DNA of 60,788 bases from an uncultured Sporosarcina sp. (GCA_947644645.1 CANSAF010000012.1:1-60788), one strand, 5' to 3'. Shown: positions 44,888-53,781, numbered from the stretch's first letter. A program made the numbers and translations. Notes: generated by a model not told the origin, from the sequence alone.

Positions 44888-47047
44888 TTATTTATCGAAT
44901 AATTTTTTCAGAGCATCTGCCATTGCTGTGTTTTCTGGCTCATCTTGCTTTTTTAAATATTTTTGAACATCGCGTTTCGTTGCTTTTTTTCCACCTGATG
45001 CTTTCCGGCGCTTTTCAAAAGCAGACAGTTTTTCGCGATGTCCACAAGAACAGACGAAGATTTGTCCATCACCTTCACCGCGTAACTCCAAACGCTTTTT
45101 ACATTGTGGACATCTTGCATTCGTTTGTCTGGAAATGCTGCGTTTATAACCACATTCACGATCTTGACAAACATGCATTTTCCCACGTTTCCCATTCACT
45201 TCTAATAATAGTTTTCCACAATCCGGACAAGTACGCCCCGTCACATTATCGTGTTTAAACTTTTTATCGTCATTTTTTATTTCATTTACAGCATTTTTAG
45301 AAAAATTAATCATATCGACCATAAAATCTGACTTTTTCATTTTACCAGCTGCTATTTTTGTTAATTTTTGCTCCCATTCGGCAGTGAGTGCTGGTGACTT
45401 TAAATCTTCTGGAACGAGTTCTAATAATTGGCGACCTTTTGATGTCGTATACAAGTCATTGCCCTTTTTCTCGATTACAAAAGTTTTAAACAATCTTTCA
45501 ATTACATCTGCGCGCGTCGCAACTGTTCCTAGTCCACCTGTTTCCCCAATCGTTTGAATTAAAGCTTTTGATTCGCCTTGCATAAATTGTGTTGGATTTT
45601 CCATCGCTGCAAGTAAAGTTCCTTCATTGAAACGTGCTGGAGGTGTTGTCTTTCCTTCTGTCATGGTAACTGCACGAACTTTTAGTTGCTGGCCTTTTGT
45701 AAATGAAGGAAGCGTTGAAGTTTCTTCTTCATCGAAATCATACACTTTTTTCCAGCCTTCATCAGTCACCGTTCGTCCTTTCGCTTTAAACATTTCGCCA
45801 CCTATTGACAGTTCTGCTGTCACTTGGTCATAACGGAATGCCCCGAAAAAGACAGCTAAGAAACGATTGACAATTAACTCATACAAACGGCGTTCTTTAT
45901 CTGATAAGTCTTGTAAAATAGGTGTTTCTTCAGTCGGAATAATCGCATGGTGATCAGTAACGCGCTTATCGTCAATGACACCTTTTTGCGGTTGCGGTGT
46001 ACCTTTTCGGAGAATCGCATTTGCAGCTTTTCTAAATGGTGGCAAATCCACTGCTTTAATGCGATCAATTAACGTACTTTTCATATCTGTTGTTAAATGT
46101 TTTGAATCGGTACGCGGATACGTGACGATTTTGTAGCGCTCATATAAATTTTGTAATGTGGATAAAGTTTCTTTTGCTGACCAAGACCAACGTTTATGCG
46201 CTTCTTTTTGTAATTCTGTTAAATCAAATAGAGGCGGGGCTGGTTGCGATTTTGGTGTTGTTTTCACTTCTGTAATTTCACCACTATGCACCTGATCTAA
46301 TTTCGTTAATGCTTGTTCGATAAAAGCTTTGTCGAATGAGCGTGATTGACCTTTAGCATCTACCCATGTAAATTTCGCTTCTTCCGTAATCGCCTGTAAA
46401 CCGTAATAAGCTTTCGGCTTAAATTCATTGATTTGTTTTTCACGTTCAGCAATCATTGCAAGTGTCGGCGTTTGAACGCGTCCTGTGGATAATTGCGCAT
46501 TATATTTAACCGTCAGTGCACGCGTTGCGTTAATGCCAACAACCCAGTCTGCTTCTGCTCTTGCAACCGCAGCTTCGTATAAGTGTTCATATTGCTTACC
46601 TGGTTTTAAGTTTTTAAAGCCATCCTTAATTGCTTTATCTGTGACGGATGAAATCCATAAACGTTTAATCGGCTTTTTACTTTTTGCTTGTGCTAAAATC
46701 CAGCGTGCTACGAGTTCACCTTCACGCCCCGCATCTGTCGCGATGATCACCTCAGTTACATCTTGTCTACGCAACTGTGCTTTCACCGCATTTAATTGTT
46801 TTGTCGTTTGACGAATCGGCACGATTTTAAATGGCTCCGGCACAATTGGTAAATGTTCGAGTTTCCATTCTTTATACTCCGCGCCATATCCTTCCGGGTC
46901 TGCATGCGTGACAAGATGCCCGAGTGCCCAAGTAACGATATAATTAGTTCCTTCTAAAAATCCATTTCCTTTTTTATGACAACCGAGTACACGCGCAATA
47001 TCTCGTGCAACGGATGGTTTCTCTGCTAAAACAAGTGATTTTGACAT
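44888..47047 (-). CDS. topB: DNA topoisomerase III
   Basis: A 719-residue type IA topoisomerase. The N-terminal Toprim domain has LVLAEKPSVARDIARVLG and IIATDAGREGELVARW. The active Tyr lies in KIVTYPRTDSKHL at about residue 310. Two C-terminal zinc ribbons follow (CPDCGKLLLEV..CQDRECGYKRS; CPQCKKRLELR..CSCGHREK). Start at 47047 with AAGGGG upstream. It relaxes and decatenates DNA. A 21-bp array lies upstream. Confidence 0.95.
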   Translation of the reverse strand: MSKSLVLAEKPSVARDIARVLGCHKKGNGFLEGTNYIVTWALGHLVTHADPEGYGAEYKEWKLEHLPIVPEPFKIVPIRQTTKQLNAVKAQLRRQDVTEVIIATDAGREGELVARWILAQAKSKKPIKRLWISSVTDKAIKDGFKNLKPGKQYEHLYEAAVARAEADWVVGINATRALTVKYNAQLSTGRVQTPTLAMIAEREKQINEFKPKAYYGLQAITEEAKFTWVDAKGQSRSFDKAFIEQALTKLDQVHSGEITEVKTTPKSQPAPPLFDLTELQKEAHKRWSWSAKETLSTLQNLYERYKIVTYPRTDSKHLTTDMKSTLIDRIKAVDLPPFRKAANAILRKGTPQPQKGVIDDKRVTDHHAIIPTEETPILQDLSDKERRLYELIVNRFLAVFFGAFRYDQVTAELSIGGEMFKAKGRTVTDEGWKKVYDFDEEETSTLPSFTKGQQLKVRAVTMTEGKTTPPARFNEGTLLAAMENPTQFMQGESKALIQTIGETGGLGTVATRADVIERLFKTFVIEKKGNDLYTTSKGRQLLELVPEDLKSPALTAEWEQKLTKIAAGKMKKSDFMVDMINFSKNAVNEIKNDDKKFKHDNVTGRTCPDCGKLLLEVNGKRGKMHVCQDRECGYKRSISRQTNARCPQCKKRLELRGEGDGQIFVCSCGHREKLSAFEKRRKASGGKKATKRDVQKYLKKQDEPENTAMADALKKLFDK

Positions 47048-47130
47048 CTCTATGTCCCCTTTCTTCTTATTGCTCATTATAAAGGAGATTTTTGTTTTGT
47101 GCTGAGAGAAACTTTAGTCGGCTTGAAAAT

Positions 47131-47237
47131 TTATCCGCGCTTGGGGGTTCGTTATCCGCGTTCGGGTGGACTTTATCCGCGTTCAGGCGGAGTTTATCCG
47201 CGCTCGGAGGCACTTTATCCGCGCTATGATCGATTTC
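47131..47237. repeat. 21-bp tandem array, five units, core TTTATCCGCG
   Basis: ATCCGCG recurs at 47133, 47154, 47175, 47196 and 47217, exactly 21 apart. TTTATCCGCG is conserved while the following ~11 bases vary (TTCGGGTGGAC, TTCAGGCGGAG, CTCGGAGGCAC). It sits between the dinB gene end and the topB start. Confidence 0.88.
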
Positions 47238-47288
47238 TACTAATTTCCATCAAAATCCGCCTTAAAATAACGAGGTATATCAACACAA

Positions 47289-47327
47289 AAATCAGCAATC
47301 CAGGAAAGCTCCCCGAACTGCTGATTT
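47289..47327 (-). terminator. Terminator of the heme-uptake operon
   Basis: AAATCAGCA (47289-47297) pairs perfectly with TGCTGATTT (47319-47327), followed by TTTTGTG on the minus strand. It ends transcription after the DinB gene. Confidence 0.75.
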
Positions 47328-47332
47328 CAACT

Positions 47333-47746
47333 TTACGCACCGTATTTTTTTATATCTGAAATTTGTCCGCTATGGATGCCTGTATGATACATCAGACGAC
47401 CGACAATTTCTAATGGCGTTGAACTACCCATTCTTGTTTCACGTGCTTCATTCCATTTTTCTTCCGGTAATTTTCTCATTGCCGCAATTAAAAATTGATT
47501 TGCCGCTTCTAAGTAATGAAGCAACTCCTCTTTATCCGTCAATGAAGGTTGTTCGATATCCTCTGACTTCTCCTCAAAATACCATTCTGCGAAAATATAT
47601 TCCACTTCACCTGTATGATAGACAAGTTGTCCAATTGAAGTTTCGCCTAATTTTAATGATAGTTCTTCTTCCGTTAATGCTGTGACAGTCTTCGTAAAGC
47701 GACTACGCACTGCTTCCCACATTGGATAAACTGTTTCAAATGTCAT
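47333..47746 (-). CDS. DinB-family metalloenzyme-like protein
   Basis: A 137-residue four-helix-bundle protein. Histidines typical of the DinB metal site are seen in QLVYHTGEVEYIFAEW and MYHTGIHSGQISDI. It is 11 bases downstream of the HugZ-like gene and before the operon terminator, so it is probably cotranscribed with the iron/heme genes. A role (thiol transferase?) is not established. Confidence 0.82.
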   Translation of the reverse strand: MTFETVYPMWEAVRSRFTKTVTALTEEELSLKLGETSIGQLVYHTGEVEYIFAEWYFEEKSEDIEQPSLTDKEELLHYLEAANQFLIAAMRKLPEEKWNEARETRMGSSTPLEIVGRLMYHTGIHSGQISDIKKYGA

Positions 47747-47757
47747 TTTGCACGCTC

Positions 47758-48273
47758 CTATTGAACTTTTCCTGGTTTCTGTTTTTTATCCACAACGACA
47801 TGCGTAAACGTTTCACCATCAATTGTTAAATCGAAAGCTAGACCGAATCCAACAACGTAGCGTCCTGTAATTGGTGTTAGTTCAAATAATGCAAAATCTA
47901 ATCCACGCAACATGTCCATTAAATTTTTATTAAACGCTATATCGAACTTTTCAAAAATTTCTTCATGACCGTCGTTGCCTAATTTCTTCGGTGTACAAAC
48001 CCAGCGAACACGCTCAGTTGCAAATGGATTTTTTGTAGCCGATTCATCTGCACGTAACATCACATCGATAAACTCGCTATTTTCCGTTAAACGATAATGA
48101 TCCGCAACTTCGCTAATATAAATATAAAGTTTATTGTCCTTTTTAATAAAAGGCACGATGCTGCTAAATGGCTTACCTTCTTCATCGACAAAGTTTAAAA
48201 CTGCTGACTCTCTCGTTTCTATGAAATCTAAATACATCTGTTTATATTTTTCTATATCTACTGATTTTGCCAT
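47758..48273 (-). CDS. HugZ/HutZ-like heme utilisation protein
   Basis: A 171-residue split-barrel flavin-binding-fold protein (ESAVLNFVDEEGKPFSSIVPFI, ADESATKNPFATERVRW). It is similar to the HugZ heme oxygenase and PNPOx families. Its place behind a Fur-regulated IsdE-like transporter favours heme breakdown or trafficking over pyridoxamine oxidation. The catalytic residues cannot be confirmed by eye. Confidence 0.75.
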   Translation of the reverse strand: MAKSVDIEKYKQMYLDFIETRESAVLNFVDEEGKPFSSIVPFIKKDNKLYIYISEVADHYRLTENSEFIDVMLRADESATKNPFATERVRWVCTPKKLGNDGHEEIFEKFDIAFNKNLMDMLRGLDFALFELTPITGRYVVGFGLAFDLTIDGETFTHVVVDKKQKPGKVQ

Positions 48274-48291
48274 TCTAATTCCTCCAATAAA

Positions 48292-49071
48292 TTAATTTAC
48301 TTTTTTCAATAAATGAATCCGTGGTTTTTCTTCTTTTGGTCTAAATTGAATTTCAGCATCCATTTGATAAACTGAACGGATCATAGGTGTCGTCATCATT
48401 TCTTTTGGCGTACCGTCCATTGCCTTTTCCCCTGATTTCACAACAATAATGCGGTCGCTATACTGTGATGCTTGGTTTAAATCATGTAACACCATTAGCA
48501 CCGTCATACCCATTTCTGCGTTTAATTCTTTCACCAGTTCTAGCACTTCATGTTGGTGTGCGATATCTAAATAAGTTGTCGGTTCATCTAGCAATAATAC
48601 TTTTGGTTGTTGCGCAAGCGCCATCGCAATCCATGCACGTTGTGACTCTCCACCTGATAATGAAGCTACTGGACGATTTTTATAAGCTGTTAAATAGGTT
48701 CTCTGAATTGCCCATTCCACAATTTCCATATCTTTTTCATTCAATCTTTCATACCATTTTTTATGTGGATATCTTCCATAGGAGACTAAATCGCAGACAG
48801 TCATATCTGCTGGCGCTTCATTTTTCTGACTTAACATACACATTTTTTGTGCAATTTTTTTTGATTTCATTGCCCGTATATTTTCCCCGTCTAGCACTAC
48901 AACGCCTTCATAATAAGGTGTAAACCCCGCTATCGCTTTTAATAATGTCGATTTCCCTGAACCATTTGGACCTATAATCGATAAGACCTCACCTTCTTCC
49001 ACCGAAAAAGAGAAGTTTTGAAGCGTCACTTTTTGATTGTACCGCACTGAAATTTCATCAACAATAAACAT
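48292..49071 (-). CDS. Heme/iron ABC transporter ATPase (FecE/HmuV type)
   Basis: A 259-residue ABC ATPase. Walker A GPNGSGKST at about 34-42, signature SLSGGESQRAW, Walker B VLLLDEPTTYLDIAHQ and the H-loop VLHDLNQAS. It begins directly at the stop of the (frame-corrected) permease (TAAATG). It energises import with the permease and the IsdE-like binding protein. Confidence 0.92.
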   Translation of the reverse strand: MFIVDEISVRYNQKVTLQNFSFSVEEGEVLSIIGPNGSGKSTLLKAIAGFTPYYEGVVVLDGENIRAMKSKKIAQKMCMLSQKNEAPADMTVCDLVSYGRYPHKKWYERLNEKDMEIVEWAIQRTYLTAYKNRPVASLSGGESQRAWIAMALAQQPKVLLLDEPTTYLDIAHQHEVLELVKELNAEMGMTVLMVLHDLNQASQYSDRIIVVKSGEKAMDGTPKEMMTTPMIRSVYQMDAEIQFRPKEEKPRIHLLKKVN

Positions 49072-50059
49072 TTAAAAACCTCTCTTTCTCATTAAATATA
49101 AAAAGTAAGGACCACCAATTACAGCCATTAAAATCCCCGCTGGAATTTCAAGTGGTGCAAATAATGTTCGCCCCCCCTGTATCTGCAATAAGCAACATGA
49201 GCGCACCTAAAGCCATACTCATTGGGAGTAAATATTTATAATCAGACCCAACTAAGAAACGTGCCATATGCGGAACAATTAACCCGACAAAGCCAATCAT
49301 CCCAATCGTCGCGACAGAAATTGCCGCTAAAAATACAGCGATTAACGATAAAAGTATTCGAATTCGCATGACTTTTTCACCTAAATTGGCTGCGACTTGA
49401 TCGCCCATTCGAATGACATTAGCTTTCCGAATGGCGAATATCGAAGCAATCCAACCTATAATTGCATACGGAAGAATCATCAATAAAGCATTATTGCCTT
49501 TAGCAGCTAAACTACCATTCATCCATTGCACAGATGCAGGCAAACGGTCGCTATAAATAATGGACAAATAACCAATGGCGCCGCCTGCAAGTGCATTGAC
49601 TGCCACTCCTGATAAAATAATTGTTACAGGCGAAAGTCCTTTTTTTTGCCAAGCGAGTGCGTAAACAATCGTCGCCGCAATAACGCCACCAACAAACGCC
49701 GCAATGGGAATAAAGCTCGTATATTCTGGTGCCGCTAGCATAATAAGTAGAACAAAAACTGCCGCACCACTCGTCACACCCGTTAACCCTGGGTCTGCTA
49801 AGGGATTTCCCATAACCGCTTGAAGTAGCGCACCAGAAATTGCGATATTTGCACCTATAATCAAAGCCAATAACACACGTGGCATTCGAATATCAAAAAT
49901 AATCGTTCTATATTCATCATTTGCTGACGTTCCAGTAATCGTTTGAAGTATTTCAGTAATTGGGATCCGAACACTTCCAAGCCCAATCGCTACAACTGCG
50001 AAAACTAGCGTGATGAGAAACGTCAAAATTACTGTTCCACTACTCGCCTTTTTTATCAT
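49072..50059 (-). pseudogene. Heme/iron ABC permease (FecCD), frameshifted in a G7 tract
   Basis: Residues 1-~297 are a normal FecCD permease (IRMPRVLLALIIGANIAISG, GNPLADPGLTGVTSGA, ATIGMIGFVGLIVPHMAR). At minus-strand ADTGG a run of seven G (49171-49177) shifts the frame, and the protein ends early at 49148 as [12 protein letters not shown]. With six G it would read [19 protein letters not shown] and continue to LYLMRKRGF, stopping at 49072, just before the ATPase. That would restore 328 residues. It could be a sequencing error, a phase-variable tract or a real mutation. Confidence 0.8.
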
Positions 50060-50064
50060 GTAAT

Positions 50065-51063
50065 CTAATCCTCATTCAAAAAATAATCTGCAATTCCTGT
50101 CAAAGCCGTTTCAACGTTTTGAATCGATGTTACCCCATAAATTTGGTGATTTAAAATGTGAATATTGTCATTTTGATAAGCAGCAAGTTTCGTCCACATC
50201 TCATTTTTCTCTACTTCATTTTTAAACATTTCTTCTGATGCTCCGTGATCACCAGACGCAAGCACAAAAATCATATCTGGATTTGCTACAACAACTTCTT
50301 CCATATTCATCGGCGAATAAGTATCTTTTGCATTCAACACTGTCGTCGCAATATTTTCTGCACCAATTCGTTCGACTAAGCTTCCTAAATAAGATTTTTC
50401 ATTCATCACCATAAAGGCATCTGATGTGCCAATCATTAACATGACTTTTGGCAATTCTTTTCCTTTTGTTCGTTCAATTAATTCATTTTCCTCATTCAAA
50501 ATTCTTTGCATTTTCTCATTCATTTTTTCAGTTTGATTGAAATATGTACCTAATGCTTTAAAACTTAACTTCAAATCATCAAATGAATCCGTCGGTAAAT
50601 AAGCTTTATTCATCTCCATGCCATTTAAACTTTCATCCAATGAGCTTTGCAAAGATTTTGCACTTAAAATTAGATCTGGTTTCAACTTTGTCATCACTTC
50701 TAAGTCCGGAGCCATCGGTGAACCGATTTCATCGATTGCCTTAAAATCTTCAGGAATTGGATTAGATGAAGTTGGAACACCCACTGGCGTAACCCCTAAA
50801 AGATGAAGCATTTCTGTTAGTGGAACCGATGTTGTGACAACACGTTCAGCCGCCTCCCCTTCCAACTGTGCCATTAACTCTTCAAATTCTTCTGCATCAA
50901 CGCCGTCGTTTTCTAGTGTTAATGTGGCAGATGTCTCCGTCTTTTCTTCACTTGCATTTGTATCATCATTCACTTGCGGCTGATTTGATGAACAAGCAGC
51001 CAATAATAAAATTACGCTAAGCATAATCAATCCATAAAATTTTTTCGTATGTATATGCATCAT
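50065..51063 (-). CDS. IsdE-like heme-binding lipoprotein
   Basis: A 332-residue solute-binding lipoprotein. The lipobox is LAAC (Cys24), followed by an acidic spacer to about residue 75. The domain resembles staphylococcal IsdE: VPLTEMLHLLGVTPVGVPTS, EIGSPMAPDLEVM (candidate axial Met) and ASGDHGASEEMF (candidate axial His). A Fur-box-like site is 18 bases upstream of the start. Heme is the likely ligand by residue conservation and the HugZ-like gene; siderophores are the alternative. Confidence 0.85.
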   Translation of the reverse strand: MMHIHTKKFYGLIMLSVILLLAACSSNQPQVNDDTNASEEKTETSATLTLENDGVDAEEFEELMAQLEGEAAERVVTTSVPLTEMLHLLGVTPVGVPTSSNPIPEDFKAIDEIGSPMAPDLEVMTKLKPDLILSAKSLQSSLDESLNGMEMNKAYLPTDSFDDLKLSFKALGTYFNQTEKMNEKMQRILNEENELIERTKGKELPKVMLMIGTSDAFMVMNEKSYLGSLVERIGAENIATTVLNAKDTYSPMNMEEVVVANPDMIFVLASGDHGASEEMFKNEVEKNEMWTKLAAYQNDNIHILNHQIYGVTSIQNVETALTGIADYFLNED

Positions 51064-51080
51064 ATTACTCCCCTTTCAAC

Positions 51081-51101
51081 TGAGAACGATTTTCATTGTC
51101 A
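51081..51101. promoter_or_regulatory. Fur-box-like operator upstream of the isdE-like gene
   Basis: TGAGAACGAT then TTTCATTGTCA matches the 21-base TGATAATGATTATCATTATCA pattern at 17 positions. It is centred about 28 bases upstream of the isdE-like ATG, where it can block transcription. Iron repression is therefore predicted for 51063-47333. Confidence 0.75.
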
Positions 51102-51148
51102 ATTGTTTTTTGAATTTTAATAAAGTGGGGAGAATAATTTTGCAATCA

Positions 51149-51197
51149 AAAAACGACTTACACGGCATGATTTTCATAGCTCGCGTAAGTCGTTTTT
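51149..51197 (-). terminator. Terminator of the LLM oxidoreductase unit
   Basis: AAAAACGACTTACGCG / CGTGTAAGTCGTTTTTT (minus strand), one internal mismatch, directly after the LLM gene stop. Confidence 0.85.
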
Positions 51198-51198
51198 A

Positions 51199-52197
51199 TT
51201 ATTTATTTAATAATTCTTTTGCTAATAACTTGTACACATTTAATCTTTTCTCTTGAGAATGAGGGATACTAATAATCATAGTTTCATCATAATCATACAT
51301 TTCTTGTTCTCTTTGTAAATAATCCGCCACTTCTTTTGCATCGCCTACAAGATGAATTTTACGATTTTCTTTAATAATCATTTTATCCATTTCCGATAGC
51401 GGATAATCTCTTGCCTCTTCCGGTGTTAAAATCGGTGTAATTTGACCTCTCATAAATAATAGACGCCAAATATCTTGTGGCTTTGCTTCAAATTCGGCTT
51501 CTTCCTTCGTTTCTGCCGTTGTTACCATATAGCTGACGTTAATTTGTGGCTTTTCCATCAAAGCGGATGGCACGAAATTCTTTTTATAAATATCTAATGT
51601 TTCTTTTGTTAATTCGCCCATAAAAAACTCCGCAAATGAATAGCCAACGCCTCTTTTTGCCGCTTCCAACGCACTATTTCCAGTCGAACCGAGTAACCAT
51701 GCTTCAGGTAGCACAACTTCTGAAGGTGTCGCAATCGTTCTTTCATATAGACCGTCTACAGGCACTTCATCTGCAATTAACGCCAAAGCTGTATCGAGCT
51801 TTTCATACATATTATTCAGCATCGGTTGACGTCCTTCCGATAAAGCATACATCGCATTTGTATCGCCACCTGGTGCGCGCCCCACACCAAAGTCAATTCT
51901 TCCCGGTGCAAACGCACTTAATGTTTTAAATACTTCTGCCATTTTTAACGGAGAATAATGCATCATCATGACGCCGCCCGTTCCAATGCGAATATTTTTC
52001 GTTTTAGCGGCTACATATGCTGCTGTAATTTCGGGTGCAGAACTAGCATAATGATTCGTCGCATGATGTTCTGCCATCCACATCCGATGATAACCAAGTT
52101 CATCACCTAAAATCGCTAACTCTTCAGCTTTCTTTAATGCATCGGCTGCCTGATTGCCTTTTGTAATTGGGGCTTGATCTAAAATACTAAGTTTCAT
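51199..52197 (-). CDS. LLM-class flavin-dependent oxidoreductase
   Basis: A 332-residue bacterial-luciferase-like protein (LSILDQAPITKG, YHRMWMAEHHATNHYASSAPE, PGRIDFGVGRAPGGDTNAMYAL). Members use FMNH2 and molecular oxygen on varied substrates. It is 13 bases downstream of the NAD(P)-binding gene and in the same MarR-controlled unit, which suggests a detoxification or quinone-response role. Confidence 0.88.
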   Translation of the reverse strand: MKLSILDQAPITKGNQAADALKKAEELAILGDELGYHRMWMAEHHATNHYASSAPEITAAYVAAKTKNIRIGTGGVMMMHYSPLKMAEVFKTLSAFAPGRIDFGVGRAPGGDTNAMYALSEGRQPMLNNMYEKLDTALALIADEVPVDGLYERTIATPSEVVLPEAWLLGSTGNSALEAAKRGVGYSFAEFFMGELTKETLDIYKKNFVPSALMEKPQINVSYMVTTAETKEEAEFEAKPQDIWRLLFMRGQITPILTPEEARDYPLSEMDKMIIKENRKIHLVGDAKEVADYLQREQEMYDYDETMIISIPHSQEKRLNVYKLLAKELLNK

Positions 52198-52210
52198 GTT
52201 AGAACCTCTC

Positions 52211-52855
52211 TTATTTATAATTTTTGACTACTTGTTCAATCGATTCTTTACCAGAAATTAAATCGAAGGATTGATTATAAGTATTTTCCGCACCAATCAC
52301 TTCTACAATTGTTTTCGCTACATCAGCACGTGGAATTGAGCCACTTTCAACTTCTTCTTGGATGAGAATTTGTCCTGTACTTTCTTCATTTTCAAGCACA
52401 CCCGGACGAATAATTGTGTAAGTTAATCCACTTTCAACGAGCACTCTATCCGCATAATGCTTCGCAACAAAATAAGGACGTAGCATTGTCCACTTTTCTC
52501 TACGGTTTGCATAAATTGTACTTACCATCACAAAACGATCGACACCAGCTTGTTTTGCCGCTTCAATCGTTTTAACTGCGCCGTCTAAATCGACTAAAAT
52601 TGTCTTATCATCCCCAGTATGTCCACCTGAACCTGCTGTAAAGACAATCGCATCGCAACCCTTAGCTGCATCTGCAATCTCGTCGATTGTTCCTTCTAAA
52701 TCGACTAATTTTGTTTCTACACCTAATTTGGCATATGCCGCCGCTTGTTCTTCTTTTCGCACCATTGCAACCGGCGTATAACCATCACTATCTTTGAGTA
52801 AATGAACCAATTGCTTTCCAATTTGCCCATTTGCACCTACAACTAGAACTTTCAT
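52211..52855 (-). CDS. NAD(P)-binding atypical SDR (YhfK/YwnB-like)
   Basis: A 214-residue Rossmann protein: VLVVGANGQIGKQLV, then GCDAIVFTAGSGGHTGDDKT and VDRFVMVSTIYANRREKW. It is a member of the SDR-a5 / NmrA-like group without a known substrate. A perfect ATTAGCATGCTAAT operator lies 26 bases upstream of the start, and a second one flanks the MarR gene. Confidence 0.87.
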   Translation of the reverse strand: MKVLVVGANGQIGKQLVHLLKDSDGYTPVAMVRKEEQAAAYAKLGVETKLVDLEGTIDEIADAAKGCDAIVFTAGSGGHTGDDKTILVDLDGAVKTIEAAKQAGVDRFVMVSTIYANRREKWTMLRPYFVAKHYADRVLVESGLTYTIIRPGVLENEESTGQILIQEEVESGSIPRADVAKTIVEVIGAENTYNQSFDLISGKESIEQVVKNYK

Positions 52856-52880
52856 TTTTTTAAGCTCCTTTTATATTTTC

Positions 52881-52894
52881 ATTAGCATGCTAAT
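52881..52894. promoter_or_regulatory. MarR operator copy 1 (perfect palindrome)
   Basis: ATTAGCATGCTAAT, a perfect 14-base palindrome between the SDR start (52855) and the marR stop (52898). A near-identical copy is upstream of marR at 53342-53355. Confidence 0.75.
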
Positions 52895-52897
52895 CAT

Positions 52898-53314
52898 TTA
52901 ATTTAAGTTATTTGCCATTTTTTTCAATAAACCTTTTAACAAAATAAGCTCCTCTTCTGTTAAACCTTCCAATAACTTATCTTGTTCAGATTGCCAAACT
53001 TCTTTCACTGGAGCGATGATTTTTTTACCTTTTTCCGATAAATAAACCCTATTCACCCTCGCATCATTGACGTCTCTTTTTCGTTCAATCAATCCATATG
53101 TTTCCAATGATTTAACTGTGTTCGCAATTGTCGGGGGTTCGCAGTTTAAGCTTTCACTTAATTGACTTTGTGTAACACCATCTTGTTGGGATAAGCGACA
53201 AAGCAATTGATCCTGCCCAATATGCAAATCTAATGCGCGCAACTGATTGGAATAACTACGTCGTTTTTTTACGGAAATCACTTCTAATAATTCTCGAATT
53301 TCATTTTCTATCAT
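52898..53314 (-). CDS. MarR-family transcriptional regulator
   Basis: A 138-residue winged-helix protein (DGVTQSQLSESLNCEPPTIANTVKSLETYGLIERKRD, wing NRVYLSEKG). Start at 53314 with AGAAGGTGG upstream. Matching palindromes upstream of itself (53342) and of the SDR gene (52881) point to autoregulation and control of the SDR-LLM unit. No conserved redox Cys pattern of the YodB/MhqR type is obvious, apart from one Cys at about residue 54 of the domain. Confidence 0.9.
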   Translation of the reverse strand: MIENEIRELLEVISVKKRRSYSNQLRALDLHIGQDQLLCRLSQQDGVTQSQLSESLNCEPPTIANTVKSLETYGLIERKRDVNDARVNRVYLSEKGKKIIAPVKEVWQSEQDKLLEGLTEEELILLKGLLKKMANNLN

Positions 53315-53341
53315 AAAGACCACCTTCTCTCTTCCCAATTA

Positions 53342-53355
53342 ATTAGCATGCTTAC
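53342..53355. promoter_or_regulatory. MarR operator copy 2
   Basis: ATTAGCATGCTTAC: 12 of 14 bases as the perfect palindrome at 52881, located 27 bases upstream of the marR start. Confidence 0.65.
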
Positions 53356-53398
53356 TATATCAATCTAGAACCTGCCCTTCAAATAATTTGTTTCATAT

Positions 53399-53433
53399 AA
53401 AAACAGCGTGTAAACTAATCCGCACACTGTTTT
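53399..53433 (-). terminator. Terminator of the small membrane gene
   Basis: AAACAGTGTGCGG / CGCTGTTTTT-like stem with a T-run on the minus strand just after the gene end. Confidence 0.7.
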
Positions 53434-53440
53434 CTATAAT

Positions 53441-53674
53441 TCATCCACCTAGCTGAATAAATAATACGGCTAAATATCCTAATGCTGCTCCACTTAAAAA
53501 GATCCCAACTAAAGAAAAATTCTTTACTGTTCGTACGCTGTAAATGCCGACCACGATTCCTAAAATCGCAAAAATCATAATTGGTAATGGCGGTGTTTTA
53601 AAAAATGGCGTGAAAACTAAAAGACAAGCAATGATTCCAAATAACACACTAATCCAAGCAAATGCTTTTTGCAT
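53441..53674 (-). CDS. Small membrane protein of 77 residues
   Basis: Starts at 53674 with GGAGGTG upstream; two to three membrane helices (FGIIACLLVFTPFF, PIMIFAILGIVVGIYS, GAALGYLAVLFIQLGG). I do not recognise the family. It is a single-gene unit between the marR and MFS units. Confidence 0.65.
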   Translation of the reverse strand: MQKAFAWISVLFGIIACLLVFTPFFKTPPLPIMIFAILGIVVGIYSVRTVKNFSLVGIFLSGAALGYLAVLFIQLGG

Positions 53675-53707
53675 ACGACACACCTCCGTTTTCATAACTT
53701 CAAAAGA

Positions 53708-53757
53708 AAAAGAGGACCTTTAAAAGTTTAACTTTAAACTCTAACAGTCCCCTTACC
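53708..53757 (-). terminator. MFS gene terminator
   Basis: GGGGACTGTTAGAGTTTAAA / TTTAAAGGTCCTC-type stem followed by TTTTTC on the minus strand. Confidence 0.7.
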
Positions 53758-53781
53758 TATTATTTACCACATAAAATTCGA

